Source: Terracoccus sp. 273MFTsu3.1
GTDB lineage: Bacteria; Actinomycetota; Actinomycetes; Actinomycetales; Dermatophilaceae
Reading direction: 5' to 3'
Assembly: GCF_000383675.1 (NCBI RefSeq)
Contig: NZ_KB911826.1
Span: forward strand, 186,001 to 250,000
Length of the DNA stretch: 64,000 nucleotides
A program made the translations under genes and the position numbers. Within the stretch, counting starts at the first letter, position 1, and each line of letters starts with the position of its first letter. Below the pieces are notes generated by a model. The model had not been told where the DNA came from, searched no databases, and saw nothing but the letters and a program-made list of their open reading frames with translations. This document shows positions 40,694 to 51,007 of the stretch, in pieces.

Positions 40694-42358
40694 TCAGGCG
40701 CTGCCGTGCGTCTCCTCGCGGATCGTGTCGGCGACGATCTGCTCGTCGCTCGGGGTCGAGCGGCGCAGCGTCGTCGTCGGCAGCGGGTGGTCGGCGGTCT
40801 GGCGCAGGCCGCGCACGCCGTCGTCGATGACGAACTCCGCACGCGTGAACGCCTCCGCCCCGGGTGTCGTCACGACGGGCACGCACCGGAAGCGCGCCGT
40901 CAGCTCGGACGGGGTGATCGTCGTGGAGACGTAGCCGCGCAGGTTGGTCCAGAAGCGCAGGTTGGGGTTCCACGCCGCCCACGGGTGCTGGCCGGTCGGG
41001 CTGTCGTAGCCGTTGCCGCCCGACGTGATGGAGCTCGTGATGAGCTCCGAGCCGACGACCTCGCCTGGCTGGTCCCAGTCGAGGTAGAGGTCCGAGGCCC
41101 AGTGGGCGTGGACGTCACCGGTCAGCACGACGGGGTTGCGCACTCCGGCATCGACCCAGCCCTGGGTGACCCGCCGACGCGACGCGCGGTAGCCGTCCCA
41201 CGCGTCCATCGACACCGTCGTCCGGGCCGTGGCGTCGTTGTCACGCTGCCCGAAGAAGACCTGCTGGCCGAGCAGGTCCCAGCGCGCCTCCGACTGCCGG
41301 AAGCCGTCGAGCAGCCACTGCTCCTGCTCCATCCCGGGCAGCGAGCGCGTCGGGTCGTCCGCCGCGGGGCAGTCCTTGTAGCCGTCGCCGCAGGCCTGGT
41401 CGGAGCGGTACTGGCGCGTGTCGAGCATGTGGAGGTTCGCGAGCCGGCCCCACCGGACGCGGCGGTAGAGGTCGAGGTTCGGGCCGTCCGGCACCGACGA
41501 GCGGCGCAGCGGCATGTTCTCGTAGTACGCGCGGTAGGCCGCCGCACGGCGCTGGAGGAACGTCGGCGTCTCGGCGACCTTCTCGGGGACGTCACCGGCG
41601 TAGTTGTTGTCGACCTCGTGGTCGTCCCAGACGGCGAGCCATGGCGCGGCGGCGTGAGCGGCCTGGAGGTCGGGGTCGCTCTTGTACTGCGCGTAGCGCT
41701 GCCGGTAGCCGGCGAGCGTCGTCGTCTCCGGTCCGGCGTGGTTGCGGCCGACGCCGTTGCCACCACCCTCGTACTGGTAGTCCCCGAGGTGGAGGATGAC
41801 GTCCGGCCGCTCCTCCGCGAGACGCCCGTACGCCGTGAAGTAGCCCGCGGGGAAGTTCGAGCACGAGACGAACGCCATGGCGAGCGCCGACGGGGTCTCC
41901 CACGGGTTCGGCGCAGTGACCGCTCGACCGGCCTCGGAGAGGTGCTTGCCCAGGCGGAAGCGGTAGAAGTACTCGCGGCCCGGTCGGAGGCCGTGGACCT
42001 CGACGTGCACGGAGTGAGCCCAACCGGGCTGTGCCGCAACCGATCCCGCCTTGACGACGTCGGCGAACCGCTCGTCCGACGCGACCTGCCAGTTGAGCTG
42101 GTAGGTCGCGGACGGCATACCGCCCAGTCCGTCGGCGGCGAGCGGGTCGAGGGCGAGGCGCGTCCAGAGGACGAAGCCGTCGGGCTCGGGGTCGCCGCTG
42201 GCGACCCCGAGGGTGAAGGGGTTGGTGGCCGGGACGACGGCCGCCGCGCTCGGGCGGCTGTCGAGGACGACGCCGGCCCCGGCGAGGGCGACGGTCCCGG
42301 TGGCGAGGCCACCACGGAGAAGGGTTCGGCGAGAGGGCAGCTGGTGAGTCGTGTCCAT
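40694..42358 (-). CDS. phoD: Alkaline phosphatase D
   Basis: Tat-exported phosphodiesterase/monoesterase of 554 residues. SRRTLLRGG with a hydrophobic stretch is the twin-arginine signal. The catalytic metal ligands lie in VILHLGDYQYEG, VWDDHEVDNNY and VLTGDVHAHW, all intact, and FVSCSNFPAG precedes them. PhoD enzymes release phosphate from phospholipid headgroups or teichoic acids, usually under phosphate limitation. ATG 42358 is chosen as it starts the signal peptide (MDTTHQLPSRR). No Pho box was recognised upstream. Confidence 0.93.
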   Translation of the reverse strand: MDTTHQLPSRRTLLRGGLATGTVALAGAGVVLDSRPSAAAVVPATNPFTLGVASGDPEPDGFVLWTRLALDPLAADGLGGMPSATYQLNWQVASDERFADVVKAGSVAAQPGWAHSVHVEVHGLRPGREYFYRFRLGKHLSEAGRAVTAPNPWETPSALAMAFVSCSNFPAGYFTAYGRLAEERPDVILHLGDYQYEGGGNGVGRNHAGPETTTLAGYRQRYAQYKSDPDLQAAHAAAPWLAVWDDHEVDNNYAGDVPEKVAETPTFLQRRAAAYRAYYENMPLRRSSVPDGPNLDLYRRVRWGRLANLHMLDTRQYRSDQACGDGYKDCPAADDPTRSLPGMEQEQWLLDGFRQSEARWDLLGQQVFFGQRDNDATARTTVSMDAWDGYRASRRRVTQGWVDAGVRNPVVLTGDVHAHWASDLYLDWDQPGEVVGSELITSSITSGGNGYDSPTGQHPWAAWNPNLRFWTNLRGYVSTTITPSELTARFRCVPVVTTPGAEAFTRAEFVIDDGVRGLRQTADHPLPTTTLRRSTPSDEQIVADTIREETHGSA

Positions 42359-42656
42359 ATCGTCCACATTTGTGACTCTGCGGCCCGCGCAGCCCACCAC
42401 GCGGAGAACCTCTGGTGAAGCGTTGGGGCGAGATGGCGTATGCCGTCCGCCCGCCATGGGTGCCCACGGGCCCGACCGCTCGTCCTCGGACTCGGACCGC
42501 TCGGCGGGCTACTGGTCGGTAGCGATGAGACCCGGCTCACTCCACCCTTGAAGCGCGAACTAGCCTGCGTTTGAGTTGTGCATCAACCACGTCGACCCCG
42601 CCGACACGCGCGCGGGCGGCGCGACCGCACCATCGTCGATGCGAAAGGGTGACACC
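42359..42656. other. Divergent intergenic region between phoD and acs
   Basis: About 300 bases holding both promoters. A CGGCATAC copy lies at 42438. TAGCCT at 42561-42566 is a candidate -10 box toward acs; nothing else is recognised. Confidence 0.35.
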
Positions 42657-44633
42657 GTGAGCGAAGAGCCGCTCGAGAACCTCGTCCATGAGGGACTGAC
42701 CTTCCCACCGCCGCCCGAGTTCGCCGCGGAGGCGAACGGCACGGCCGACCTCTACGACCAGGCGGCCGCCGACCACGAGGGCTTCTGGGCCGATCAGGCC
42801 CGCCAGTACCTGACGTGGAGCACCCCGTTCACGCAGTCGCTCGACTGGAGCAACCCGCCCTTCGCGAAGTGGTTCGCCGACGGCGAGCTCAACGCGTGCG
42901 TCAACGCCGTCGACCGCCACGTCGAAGCCGGCCGCGGCGACAAGGTCGCGATCCACTTCGTCGGTGAGCCCGAGGGCGACACCCGCGACATCACGTACGC
43001 CGACCTCCACGCCGAGGTGCAGCGCGCGGCCAACGCCCTCGCCGACCTCGGCGTCGGCAAGGGTGACACCGTCGCGATCTACCTGCCGATGATCCCCGAG
43101 GCCGCGGTCGCGATGCTCGCCTGCGCCCGCCTCGGCGCCCCGCACTCCGTCGTCTTCGGCGGTTTCTCGGCCGAGGCCCTGCACTCGCGCATCGACGATG
43201 CCAAGGCGAAGGTCGTCATCACGGCGGACGGCGGCTACCGCCGCGGCGCCCCGTCAGCCCTCAAGCCCGCGGTCGACGCGGCCCTCGACCACGACGACAC
43301 GTCGGTCGAGCACGTGCTCGTCGTCAAGCGAACCGGCCAGGACACCGCGTGGAACGACCGCGACGTCTGGTGGCACGAGGCCCTCGAGAAGGCCGCCCCG
43401 ACCCATGAGGCGCAGCCCTTCGAGGCCGAGCACCCGCTCTTCATCCTCTACACGTCGGGCACGACCGGGAAGCCGAAGGGCATCTTCCACACGACCGGCG
43501 GCTACCTGACGCAGGCCGCGTACACGAACGCCGTCGTCCACGACGTCCACCGCGACACCGACGTCTACTGGTGCACCGCCGACATCGGCTGGGTCACAGG
43601 TCACTCCTACATCGTCTACGGGCCGCTCACCAACGGCGTCACGCAGGTGATGTACGAAGGCACCCCCGACACCCCGCACCAGGGCCGCTGGTGGGAGATC
43701 GTGCAGGACTACAAGGTCACGATCCTCTACACGGCCCCGACGGCCGTGCGCACCTTCATGAAGTGGGGCGCCGACATCCCGGCGAAGTTCGACATGAGCT
43801 CGCTGCGCCTGCTCGGGTCGGTCGGCGAGCCGATCAACCCCGAGGCGTGGCTCTGGTACCACAAGCACATCGGCGGGGGACGTGCCCCGATCGTCGACAC
43901 GTGGTGGCAGACCGAGACGGGCGCCATCATGATCAGCCCGCTGCCTGGTGTCACGAAGCTCGAGCCCGGCTCGGCGCAGAAGCCGATCCCCGGCATCAGC
44001 GCCGAGATCCTCGACGACGAGGGCAAGCCGTTCACGACGCCCGAGCAGGTCGGCTACCTCGTGCTGACGAAGCCGTGGCCGTCGATGCTGCGCGGCATCT
44101 GGGGCGACCCGGAGCGCTACAAGGAGACGTACTGGTCGCGGTTCGGCGAGAAGTACTACTTCGCCGGCGACGGCGCGAAGTACGACGCCGACGGCAACAT
44201 CTGGCTGCTCGGCCGGGTCGACGACGTCATGAACGTCTCGGGCCACCGCCTCTCGACGGCCGAGATCGAGTCGGCCCTCGTGTCGCACCCGAAGGTCGCC
44301 GAGGCCGCGGTGGTCGGCGCCAACGACGAGACGACCGGCCAGGCCGTCTGCGCCTTCGTCATCCTGCGCCAGGAGTTCGTCGAGGAGGCCGACGAGGTCG
44401 GCGAGGGGAAGGACCTCGTCCAGGAGCTGCGCAACCACGTGGCCAAGGAGATCGGCCCGATCGCGAAGCCGCGCTCGATCATGATCGTCAGCGAGCTGCC
44501 CAAGACCCGCTCCGGCAAGATCATGCGACGCCTCCTGCGTGACGTGGCCGAGGGCCGCGAGGTCGGCGACGTGACGACCCTCGCCGACAGCTCGGTCATG
44601 GACCTCATCAAGACGGGCATGACGAAGGACTGA
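42657..44633 (+). CDS. acs: Acetyl-coenzyme A synthetase
   Basis: AMP-forming ligase of 658 residues making acetyl-CoA from acetate, ATP and CoA. Marks are the P-loop-like [11 protein letters not shown] near residue 265, [23 protein letters not shown], the hinge [13 protein letters not shown] and the C-terminal [11 protein letters not shown], where the Lys (about 621) is the usual acetylation switch. GTG 42657 is chosen because GAAAGGG lies eight bases upstream; an ATG at 42639 has no ribosome site. A terminator follows the gene. Confidence 0.95.
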   Translation: MSEEPLENLVHEGLTFPPPPEFAAEANGTADLYDQAAADHEGFWADQARQYLTWSTPFTQSLDWSNPPFAKWFADGELNACVNAVDRHVEAGRGDKVAIHFVGEPEGDTRDITYADLHAEVQRAANALADLGVGKGDTVAIYLPMIPEAAVAMLACARLGAPHSVVFGGFSAEALHSRIDDAKAKVVITADGGYRRGAPSALKPAVDAALDHDDTSVEHVLVVKRTGQDTAWNDRDVWWHEALEKAAPTHEAQPFEAEHPLFILYTSGTTGKPKGIFHTTGGYLTQAAYTNAVVHDVHRDTDVYWCTADIGWVTGHSYIVYGPLTNGVTQVMYEGTPDTPHQGRWWEIVQDYKVTILYTAPTAVRTFMKWGADIPAKFDMSSLRLLGSVGEPINPEAWLWYHKHIGGGRAPIVDTWWQTETGAIMISPLPGVTKLEPGSAQKPIPGISAEILDDEGKPFTTPEQVGYLVLTKPWPSMLRGIWGDPERYKETYWSRFGEKYYFAGDGAKYDADGNIWLLGRVDDVMNVSGHRLSTAEIESALVSHPKVAEAAVVGANDETTGQAVCAFVILRQEFVEEADEVGEGKDLVQELRNHVAKEIGPIAKPRSIMIVSELPKTRSGKIMRRLLRDVAEGREVGDVTTLADSSVMDLIKTGMTKD

Positions 44634-44657
44634 CGCCTCACCGCCAGAGCACGTATG

Positions 44658-44691
44658 CCGCCCGCCTCCACCTTCGTGGTGAGGCGGGCGG
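44658..44691 (+). terminator. Terminator of acs
   Basis: CCGCCCGCCT (44658-44667) pairs with AGGCGGGCGG (44682-44691) and, past a one-base bulge, CACC pairs with GGTG, loop TTCGT. Confidence 0.85.
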
Positions 44692-44989
44692 TGTGCGTCC
44701 GCGGTCCAGTACGCCGGTAGGCCGTCGGTCCACGACCTCGGCTCACCTCCCACACGGGTGTCGGGATCGCCCCGGATCGGCCGCGTACGACGTATCACGG
44801 ACGTGACGCGCGAGCTCTGTTCCGCATGGCCCGGCGTGGGCCGACCCGCACCGGTTGCGCAGCGCATGTCCCGCGTTGTCGCAAATCGGGCGTGCTGCCA
44901 ACGCACTGGTGCTTCACTGGAATGACTGACGGTGACCCCGCGACGGGGACCTGAGCGCGGGGTGCTCCGACCGACCTCGGAGGGCTCTG
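44692..44989 (+). other. Promoter region of protease-STAND operon
   Basis: About 300 bases after the acs terminator and before the EAD1-protease ATG. GGAGGGCTCTG just upstream of 44990 supplies the ribosome site. A short AT-richer patch occurs near 44785-44800. No operator palindrome stands out. Confidence 0.45.
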
Positions 44990-46060
44990 ATGACGCACCC
45001 CCTCGACACCTATCCCCTCGACTTCTCTGAGTCCGACGTCCAGGACGTGCGCACGGCGCTCATCAACGCCTACGACAGCCCCGACGCCCTCAAGGACTTG
45101 CTCAGGCAGTCGGGCGTCCGCACCGGCAGCATCAACCTGGCGCGGGCCGTCGACTACGTCTGGACCGACGCTCTGGCCGTGGCCCGCAAGCAGGACAAGC
45201 TGCGCGTGCTGCTCTCGACGGCTGCGCGCGACCCGAACGCTGCCGCGATCCGGCCGCTGCTCGACGCACTCGTCGCCGGCACCTCGACCGACTCGACCGA
45301 CTCGACCGACTCGGCCGACACGAGCGACGCGGCGGGGCCCGACGCGCTCGCGTGGAAGGTCAACCCGGCCGACGAGACCGGGCTCGAGCGGGTCATCGAG
45401 AGCGAGTCGACGCTGCTCGACATCTCCTTCCTCGAGCGCGGCCTCGAGGTGGCGGCCTCGGTGTGCAAGCTCGTCGTCGTCCACGGCGGCAAGCGTTTCC
45501 ACGGCACCGCCTTCCACATCGGCATGGGCACGCTGCTGACGAACCACCACGTCCTCTACGCCGGGGGGACGCCCGCGTCGTCGGTCGAGGCATGGTTCGG
45601 CTACGAGCAGTCCTTCGACGGTGGCGAGCGCGTACACACCGTGGTGCCGTGCGACCCGGCGTCGATCGTCGGGAGCGCCGACCACGACTGGGCGGTGGTG
45701 CGCGCGAGCGACGCGCTCCCCGACGACGCACGCCCCCTGCCCCCTACGGGTCCCTTGCCCGAGGAGCTGGACCGGGTCTACATCGTGCAGCACCCCAACG
45801 GCGAGGTGAAGAAGATCGGCATGGTGCACAACGTCGTCACCGCGGTGACGGACGACGTGCTGCAGTACCGCACCGACACGGCCGGGGGCTCCTCCGGCTC
45901 ACCCGTCTTCGACGAGTCGTGGCGGGTCGTGGGCCTGCACCACCGTTGGGGCAGCACGACCCGCGCCGGCCGCACCGAGTACTACAACCAGGGTCGGCGG
46001 GTCGACAGGGTGGTGGCCGGTCTCGAGGCGAAGGGGGTGGGCACGCCATGGGTCAGCTAG
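44990..46060 (+). CDS. EAD1-type adaptor fused to trypsin-like serine protease
   Basis: Soluble protein of 356 residues. Residues about 9-95 form a helical domain (FSESDVQDVRTALINAYDS, LKDLLRQSG, INLARAVDYVWTDALAVA) of the effector-associated EAD1 kind that docks effectors onto NTPase platforms. A Ser/Thr/Asp linker follows. The chymotrypsin-fold protease has His 187 (LLTNHHVL), Asp 233 (DHDWAVV) and nucleophile Ser 302 (AGGSSGSP), a complete triad. No signal peptide or membrane helix is seen, so it acts inside the cell. It heads a four-gene operon with two NTPases and a membrane protein, as in predicted conflict systems in which proteolysis is triggered by infection or stress. Confidence 0.88.
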   Translation: MTHPLDTYPLDFSESDVQDVRTALINAYDSPDALKDLLRQSGVRTGSINLARAVDYVWTDALAVARKQDKLRVLLSTAARDPNAAAIRPLLDALVAGTSTDSTDSTDSADTSDAAGPDALAWKVNPADETGLERVIESESTLLDISFLERGLEVAASVCKLVVVHGGKRFHGTAFHIGMGTLLTNHHVLYAGGTPASSVEAWFGYEQSFDGGERVHTVVPCDPASIVGSADHDWAVVRASDALPDDARPLPPTGPLPEELDRVYIVQHPNGEVKKIGMVHNVVTAVTDDVLQYRTDTAGGSSGSPVFDESWRVVGLHHRWGSTTRAGRTEYYNQGRRVDRVVAGLEAKGVGTPWVS

Positions 46061-47196
46061 ACGGCGAGTTCCACGTGACCAACCCCAACGCGAAGGCGCT
46101 CTACGACTTCGTCCGGGTGACCTTCGACAGCGTCGACTCGGTCAAGGTCTTCACCCAGACCGCCGGCATGGCCACCGGCATGATCGAGGTCGGTGGCCCC
46201 ATCGACCCGCTGTGGCTCGACGTGCTCCGGGCAGCGGGCAAGCAGCGGCTGCTGCGCAAGCTCGTCGCGGCGATCCAGGCCGACCCCAACAGCGCCGACC
46301 CAGGCGCACAGGCGCTCATGCTCGAGCTGCTTGCGGAGCCCGAGGACGCGACCCCGGCAGAGGCGTCCCCACCCGGCCCCCAGCCCGCCGCAGCAGCCGC
46401 GGTTGCCGCCATGGCAGCAGCCGTCGACGCCGTGGCTGCCGACATCTACGACGAGGGCCTGCTGTGGAAGGACATGCCCTTCATCGGTCGCGACTCCCTC
46501 CGCGAGAGCCTCAAGCTCATGGTGCCCCCGGCCCCGCACCGCTCGCTGCTCGTCATCGGCAACGAGGGCTCCGGCAAGACGTGGACGCGCCAGTTCCTGC
46601 GGTACCTCAAGGAGAACGGCGGCTCGATGCAGCTGCGTCCGATCGACATGTCGCTGCGCGCCGGGCTGCCGGTCGACGAGCGCGAGCTGGCCTCGCTCGT
46701 CGCCGACGCCCTGCTCGGCAAGGAACCGCCGACGTTCGACCCGACGGCTCAGCCCGAGGCCGTCGTGAGCCGGATGCGCATCTGGCTGAGCGGCGAGCTG
46801 GAGGACTCGACCCGCCCGATCTGGCTCGTGCTCGACGGCTTCACGCCGAAGACGGCCACCGCGGGCGCGATCCAGCTCGTCAACGAGCTCGCCCAAGCCG
46901 CCGCCAACGGTGAGCTCGGCCCGGTACATGTCATCGTGCTTGGCTACAACGGCAACCCGGCGCTGACGGCGGCGGCTCTGTGCGAGGCGCTGGCCGCACC
47001 GACGCGCGATGAGGTCAAGGAGTTCTTCGCACGGGCAGCCCTGGCACTGCAGGGGACTCAGCCAGCAGACGCGGCTCTCGAGCAGCTCGTCGACCGCTTC
47101 GACGCGAAGCACGGACCTCTCGCCACGACGCCGATCAGCCGGCTCGGCCCCCTGGCCCGAGAGCGCGCGCTCACCCTCTTCCGGGACGAGCCGTGA
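46048..47196 (+). CDS. P-loop NTPase with N-terminal adaptor-like domain
   Basis: Protein of 382 residues. An N-terminal domain of about 90 residues (NPNAKALYDFVRVTFDS, LRKLVAAIQADPNS) looks like another small effector-associated domain; an Ala/Pro-rich linker follows. The ATPase has Walker A VIGNEGSGKTWTR near 171-179 and Walker B PIWLVLDGF near 257-263. It lacks the long repeat tail of the next gene, so it may be a switch or bridge between protease and sensor. The ATG lies within the end of the protease gene (13-base overlap); the next gene overlaps by GTGA. Confidence 0.82.
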   Translation: MGQLDGEFHVTNPNAKALYDFVRVTFDSVDSVKVFTQTAGMATGMIEVGGPIDPLWLDVLRAAGKQRLLRKLVAAIQADPNSADPGAQALMLELLAEPEDATPAEASPPGPQPAAAAAVAAMAAAVDAVAADIYDEGLLWKDMPFIGRDSLRESLKLMVPPAPHRSLLVIGNEGSGKTWTRQFLRYLKENGGSMQLRPIDMSLRAGLPVDERELASLVADALLGKEPPTFDPTAQPEAVVSRMRIWLSGELEDSTRPIWLVLDGFTPKTATAGAIQLVNELAQAAANGELGPVHVIVLGYNGNPALTAAALCEALAAPTRDEVKEFFARAALALQGTQPADAALEQLVDRFDAKHGPLATTPISRLGPLARERALTLFRDEP

Positions 47197-50100
47197 CGAG
47201 CGACGAGGCGGAGCGCAGGACACCTCCGATCATCACCGCGGAGGACATGGCGGCGCGGCTGGACGCCCTCGAGTCACGCGAGGCGCAGGCTGCTCATGAG
47301 TCGGCGACGACGGAGACGCCGGATGTCGGTCCGCCGATCAGCCCACAGCGCCGGCACTGGCGCGAGCACGTGTGCCTGCTCGACTACTTCTCCCTCGAGG
47401 ACCTCCACGGCGACGGACCCGAGGCCCCTTCGCACCCGACCCGGAGGGCGCCCACGAGCTCCCTCTGGGACTCGGCCGTGCGCGCGGTGCGGGGCATGAT
47501 GCACCCCGACGAGCTCCCGTCCGGCTCGAGCACGCCGACCCACGCCAAGGACGACGCCAGGCACCACGAGCTCGACGTGTTCGTCCGTGAGGACTGCGAC
47601 GTCGTGGCCACCCGACGCGGGTCGGCCTGGCAGCTGCGCCTCGACGTCCGACGGGCGACGCTCGAGACCCTCGGGCGCGCACGGGCGCTAGCGCTCATGG
47701 CGAGCCCGTATGCCGTCGAGCCGGCTCGCGACGACATCGCCCACCACATGGCTCACCGCCTGCTGGAGGGCACCACCGCGCTGCGCGGTCTCACGCCGAC
47801 CGAGCTCGCCGGCATACTCCGGGCCCTCGACTGGCTCTCCGGGATGGGGATCGACCTACCGAGCGAGCACGACGTGGAGTGCGAGCTAGACCTGGCCAAC
47901 GTCCTCACCCCGTTGCGGGCCGTGTCGACCGACGACTTCCTGGGGCGCGAGCGCGAGCTGACGTTGCTCGGGACGTACCTGTACGGGCCCCCGCCGACGA
48001 GGCCCCTCGCGCTCCACGGCCCGGGCGGCGTGGGCAAGTCGACACTGCTCGCGCACTTCGTGCTCGAGCACGTCGAGCGCACCGACGACCCCTTGCTCTT
48101 CACGTACCTCACGTTCGACCGGGGTGAACTCGACGCGCAGTTCCCGCTGACGCTCGTCGCGGAGGCGTGCCGACAGCTCTCGCTCCAGGCACCGATGCTC
48201 GTCCAGCCGCTGACGCAGGTGCGGGCCTCGATAGACGAGGTGCTGACGGCGCAGCTGAGATTGGCGCACGAGCACTCCCTGGCCCGCGGGCGGTCGAGCC
48301 GTGATGCCGCGCGCACCCGGGCCGACCAGGCCGTGCTCGCCGAGCAGTTCGCCCACGTCGTCAACGACGCAACGGGTGGCGCGCCGATCCTCGTGCTGCT
48401 CGACACTTTCGAGATGGCGCAGCGCCGCAGGGGCTCGTTCCTCGGCCAGCTGGGCGCCGCCCTCGGGCGCATGCAGGCGCGGATGCCGTCACTGCGCTTC
48501 GTCATCGCCGGGAGGGCACCCGTTGCCGGGATGAAGGCGCACAACGTCCCGCTGGAGGGGCTCGACCCCGCCCAGGCACGGGCGCTGCTCCGCCACGCGC
48601 TGCGCGGCCTGACCGTGCCGGACGACCTCGTGGACAGGGTGGCCTCGAACGTGTCGGGGAACCCGCTGAGCTTGCGCCTCGCCGCGGACCTCATCCGGCG
48701 GGAGGGCGCGGCGAGCCTCTCGACGAGCCGCGGGCGCAACCGGCTGCTGTTCGAGCTGCGCGAGGAGCAGGTGCAGGGCGTGCTCTACCGCCGCATCCTC
48801 GACCGCGTCGACCGGTCGGTGCGGCCACTCGCCAACCCGGGCCTCGTCGTCCGCAAGATCACGAGCGACGTCATCCTCGAGGTCCTTGCCGAGCCGTGCG
48901 GCCTCGCGCGCCTGACACCGAAGAAGGCCGAGCGGCTCTTCGACACCCTGCGCCGCGAGATCTCACTCGTCACCGAGGCCCGGCCGGGGGTGCTCGTCCA
49001 CCGGGCCGACGTGCGTCGCGAGATGCTGCCGCTGCTCGAGACGGAGGCCCCGGCCCGGGTGCGCGAGATCCACGAGCGCGCCGTCACGTACTACGCGGGA
49101 CGGCCGGAGTTCGACGACCAGGTCGAGCACCTCTACCACCGGCTCATGCTCGGAGAGCCGTCGACGACCCTCGACCGGTACTGGGTGGACTCCGCAGCGC
49201 CGTTCCTGTCCGACGCCTGGACCGAGTACCCGCCGGACGGACGCGTCTACCTGGCCGGGAAGCTCAGGGTCGACGCGGACCCTGAGGACCTGACCGCGGC
49301 TGATCGGATCGCGTGGGTCCGGCAGGCGACCTACCAGGCGCAGGCACAGCTCGACGCCGGGCAGCCGGCCCTCGCGCTGGAGATCCTGCGCGGCCGCACC
49401 CTCGAGCCGTCCGATCCGACGATCACCCGGCTCGTTGTCGAGGCCCTCGCTGCTCAGGGCGACGACGCCGAGGCGCTCGTCGTGGCGGAGCAGGGCATCG
49501 TCGATGCCGGACACGAACTCAGCCTCGACGGAGTGCACCTCGGCATCCTCGCCGCCCGCGTGGCGGAGGACGGTGCCGCCACCGACGATCCCGGTTCGGG
49601 GTTCGCCATCGCACGCCGGCACTACCTCGACGCACGCGACGCGGCAGTCGACTTCGGCGCGCCAGCAGAGGCGCTCACGGCAGCGGCGGGGGCACTGCGA
49701 GTGACGCGCCGCTTCGATGGGCTGCGACGCACCCTGACCCGGGAGGCCGTCGCCGCACTGCCTCCCTGGCCCGACCCCGAGCGGGACGTGGAGCTGCGCT
49801 CGACGCTCGTCAAGGAGATCACGGGGCTCGGCACACAAGAGGTCACGCAACACCCGGGTCTGCTGCGCGAGCTCGCTGCCGAGCTCGGCTCGCAGCTGCC
49901 CTCGCTGCTGATCGCGGCCGCCGACACCCTGGGCGTGGACGCGCTCGGCGCGACGGCACGTGACCTGCCGAGCGCCACGAGGTCGGTCCTGGCCGAGACG
50001 GCAACTGGTACGCGGTCGCTCCCTCTTCCGACCGGGACACCACCGGTGGCCGAGGAGCCCGTGGCAGAGGACGCTCCTGCCCAGGCAGATTCCGTAGAGC

Positions 50101-50321
50101 CGACGGCCGAACCGGCCGCCGCCTCACCGACACCTGCACAGCCCGTCACCACCGACCCGCCCGGCACGTCCAGCTCCTACGGGTCGACGATCGCCGACGC
50201 TCTGCGCACCAGCCCTGGGGACGACGAGCTCAAGGAGTCGCTGTCGACGTACTGGCAGCGAGAGGCCGACCAACCCTCGTACGACTACGACGAGGGTTCC
50301 AGCGAGGGGAGCGCACCATGA
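47193..50321 (+). CDS. Large STAND NTPase, putative sensor
   Basis: Protein of 1042 residues. About 250 N-terminal residues of unknown fold are followed by an NB-ARC/MalT-like ATPase: LGRERELTLL, Walker A LHGPGGVGKST near 276-284, Walker B PILVLLDTFE near 399-407 and FVIAGRAPV as sensor. A helical region with winged-helix character (LIRREGAASLSTSR) and TPR-like helices (about 680-880) follow, then an acidic, Pro-rich tail. STAND proteins oligomerise on ligand sensing and activate effectors; here the protease and NTPase upstream are likely partners. The target it senses is unknown. Confidence 0.85.
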   Translation: MTSDEAERRTPPIITAEDMAARLDALESREAQAAHESATTETPDVGPPISPQRRHWREHVCLLDYFSLEDLHGDGPEAPSHPTRRAPTSSLWDSAVRAVRGMMHPDELPSGSSTPTHAKDDARHHELDVFVREDCDVVATRRGSAWQLRLDVRRATLETLGRARALALMASPYAVEPARDDIAHHMAHRLLEGTTALRGLTPTELAGILRALDWLSGMGIDLPSEHDVECELDLANVLTPLRAVSTDDFLGRERELTLLGTYLYGPPPTRPLALHGPGGVGKSTLLAHFVLEHVERTDDPLLFTYLTFDRGELDAQFPLTLVAEACRQLSLQAPMLVQPLTQVRASIDEVLTAQLRLAHEHSLARGRSSRDAARTRADQAVLAEQFAHVVNDATGGAPILVLLDTFEMAQRRRGSFLGQLGAALGRMQARMPSLRFVIAGRAPVAGMKAHNVPLEGLDPAQARALLRHALRGLTVPDDLVDRVASNVSGNPLSLRLAADLIRREGAASLSTSRGRNRLLFELREEQVQGVLYRRILDRVDRSVRPLANPGLVVRKITSDVILEVLAEPCGLARLTPKKAERLFDTLRREISLVTEARPGVLVHRADVRREMLPLLETEAPARVREIHERAVTYYAGRPEFDDQVEHLYHRLMLGEPSTTLDRYWVDSAAPFLSDAWTEYPPDGRVYLAGKLRVDADPEDLTAADRIAWVRQATYQAQAQLDAGQPALALEILRGRTLEPSDPTITRLVVEALAAQGDDAEALVVAEQGIVDAGHELSLDGVHLGILAARVAEDGAATDDPGSGFAIARRHYLDARDAAVDFGAPAEALTAAAGALRVTRRFDGLRRTLTREAVAALPPWPDPERDVELRSTLVKEITGLGTQEVTQHPGLLRELAAELGSQLPSLLIAAADTLGVDALGATARDLPSATRSVLAETATGTRSLPLPTGTPPVAEEPVAEDAPAQADSVEPTAEPAAASPTPAQPVTTDPPGTSSSYGSTIADALRTSPGDDELKESLSTYWQREADQPSYDYDEGSSEGSAP

Positions 50322-50914
50322 GCACTACTGACACCACCACCACCAACCCCCAACCCGCCAAGGGCAACGGCGTCCCGTGGCTGGCCCTCTTCATAGTGGC
50401 GGCCCTCGTCACCGTCGTCTACGCGTCGCTGTCCGTCGCAGCGTGGGTGCGGGCCGATGACAGCGACGTGACCGCCGACGTGTGGACGCGGCTGACGTTC
50501 GTGCTCCACGGTGTCGAGGCGATCGCGTTCACCGCCATCGGGTGGCTCTTCGGCCGTGAGGTGCACCGCGGCGAGGCCGAGAGCGCGAAGAAGGACAAGG
50601 AGCAGGCGCAGGAGACCGTCGAACAGGTGCGCGAGGAGAAGACGGCCGCCCTGTTGCGCGAGCGGGACGCGGAGTCACGCGGCCGCGAGCTCGCCGAGGG
50701 CGTACGCGTGGCCAACCTCGCACGGGCACGGACCGGCCCCAGCGGCGCCAGCGCTCCCACCGGCCAGGACACTGACGGCGGCGACGAGGTCTCGCCAGCC
50801 GACGACGGGACGCGCTCGCTGCCTCCGGCCGGGTCGACGGGCGCCGGGCCGGCCGTGGACGCGGTCCCCGACCACCTCGTCGGCCTCGCCGACCGCCTCT
50901 TCCCGCCGCGCTGA
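50318..50914 (+). CDS. Two-helix membrane protein with coiled coil
   Basis: Protein of 198 residues. Two hydrophobic helices (about 20-42 and 58-78) are followed by a long charged helix (about 82-130: SAKKDKEQAQETVEQVREEK) predicted to form a coiled coil, then a flexible Gly/Ser/Thr tail. No enzyme motif. The ATG overlaps the STAND gene stop, so it is the last member of the operon. It could anchor the complex to the membrane, be cut by the protease, or act as a membrane effector; sequence alone cannot choose. Confidence 0.8.
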   Translation: MSTTDTTTTNPQPAKGNGVPWLALFIVAALVTVVYASLSVAAWVRADDSDVTADVWTRLTFVLHGVEAIAFTAIGWLFGREVHRGEAESAKKDKEQAQETVEQVREEKTAALLRERDAESRGRELAEGVRVANLARARTGPSGASAPTGQDTDGGDEVSPADDGTRSLPPAGSTGAGPAVDAVPDHLVGLADRLFPPR

Positions 50915-51007
50915 CGCACGTAGGGACGAGCCGGCATACGTCACCTCGTTGTGACCCGGGCCACGCGCCCAGCACGGGCCCTCGCGGAATGCCCAGCCGA
51001 CTGTGAT

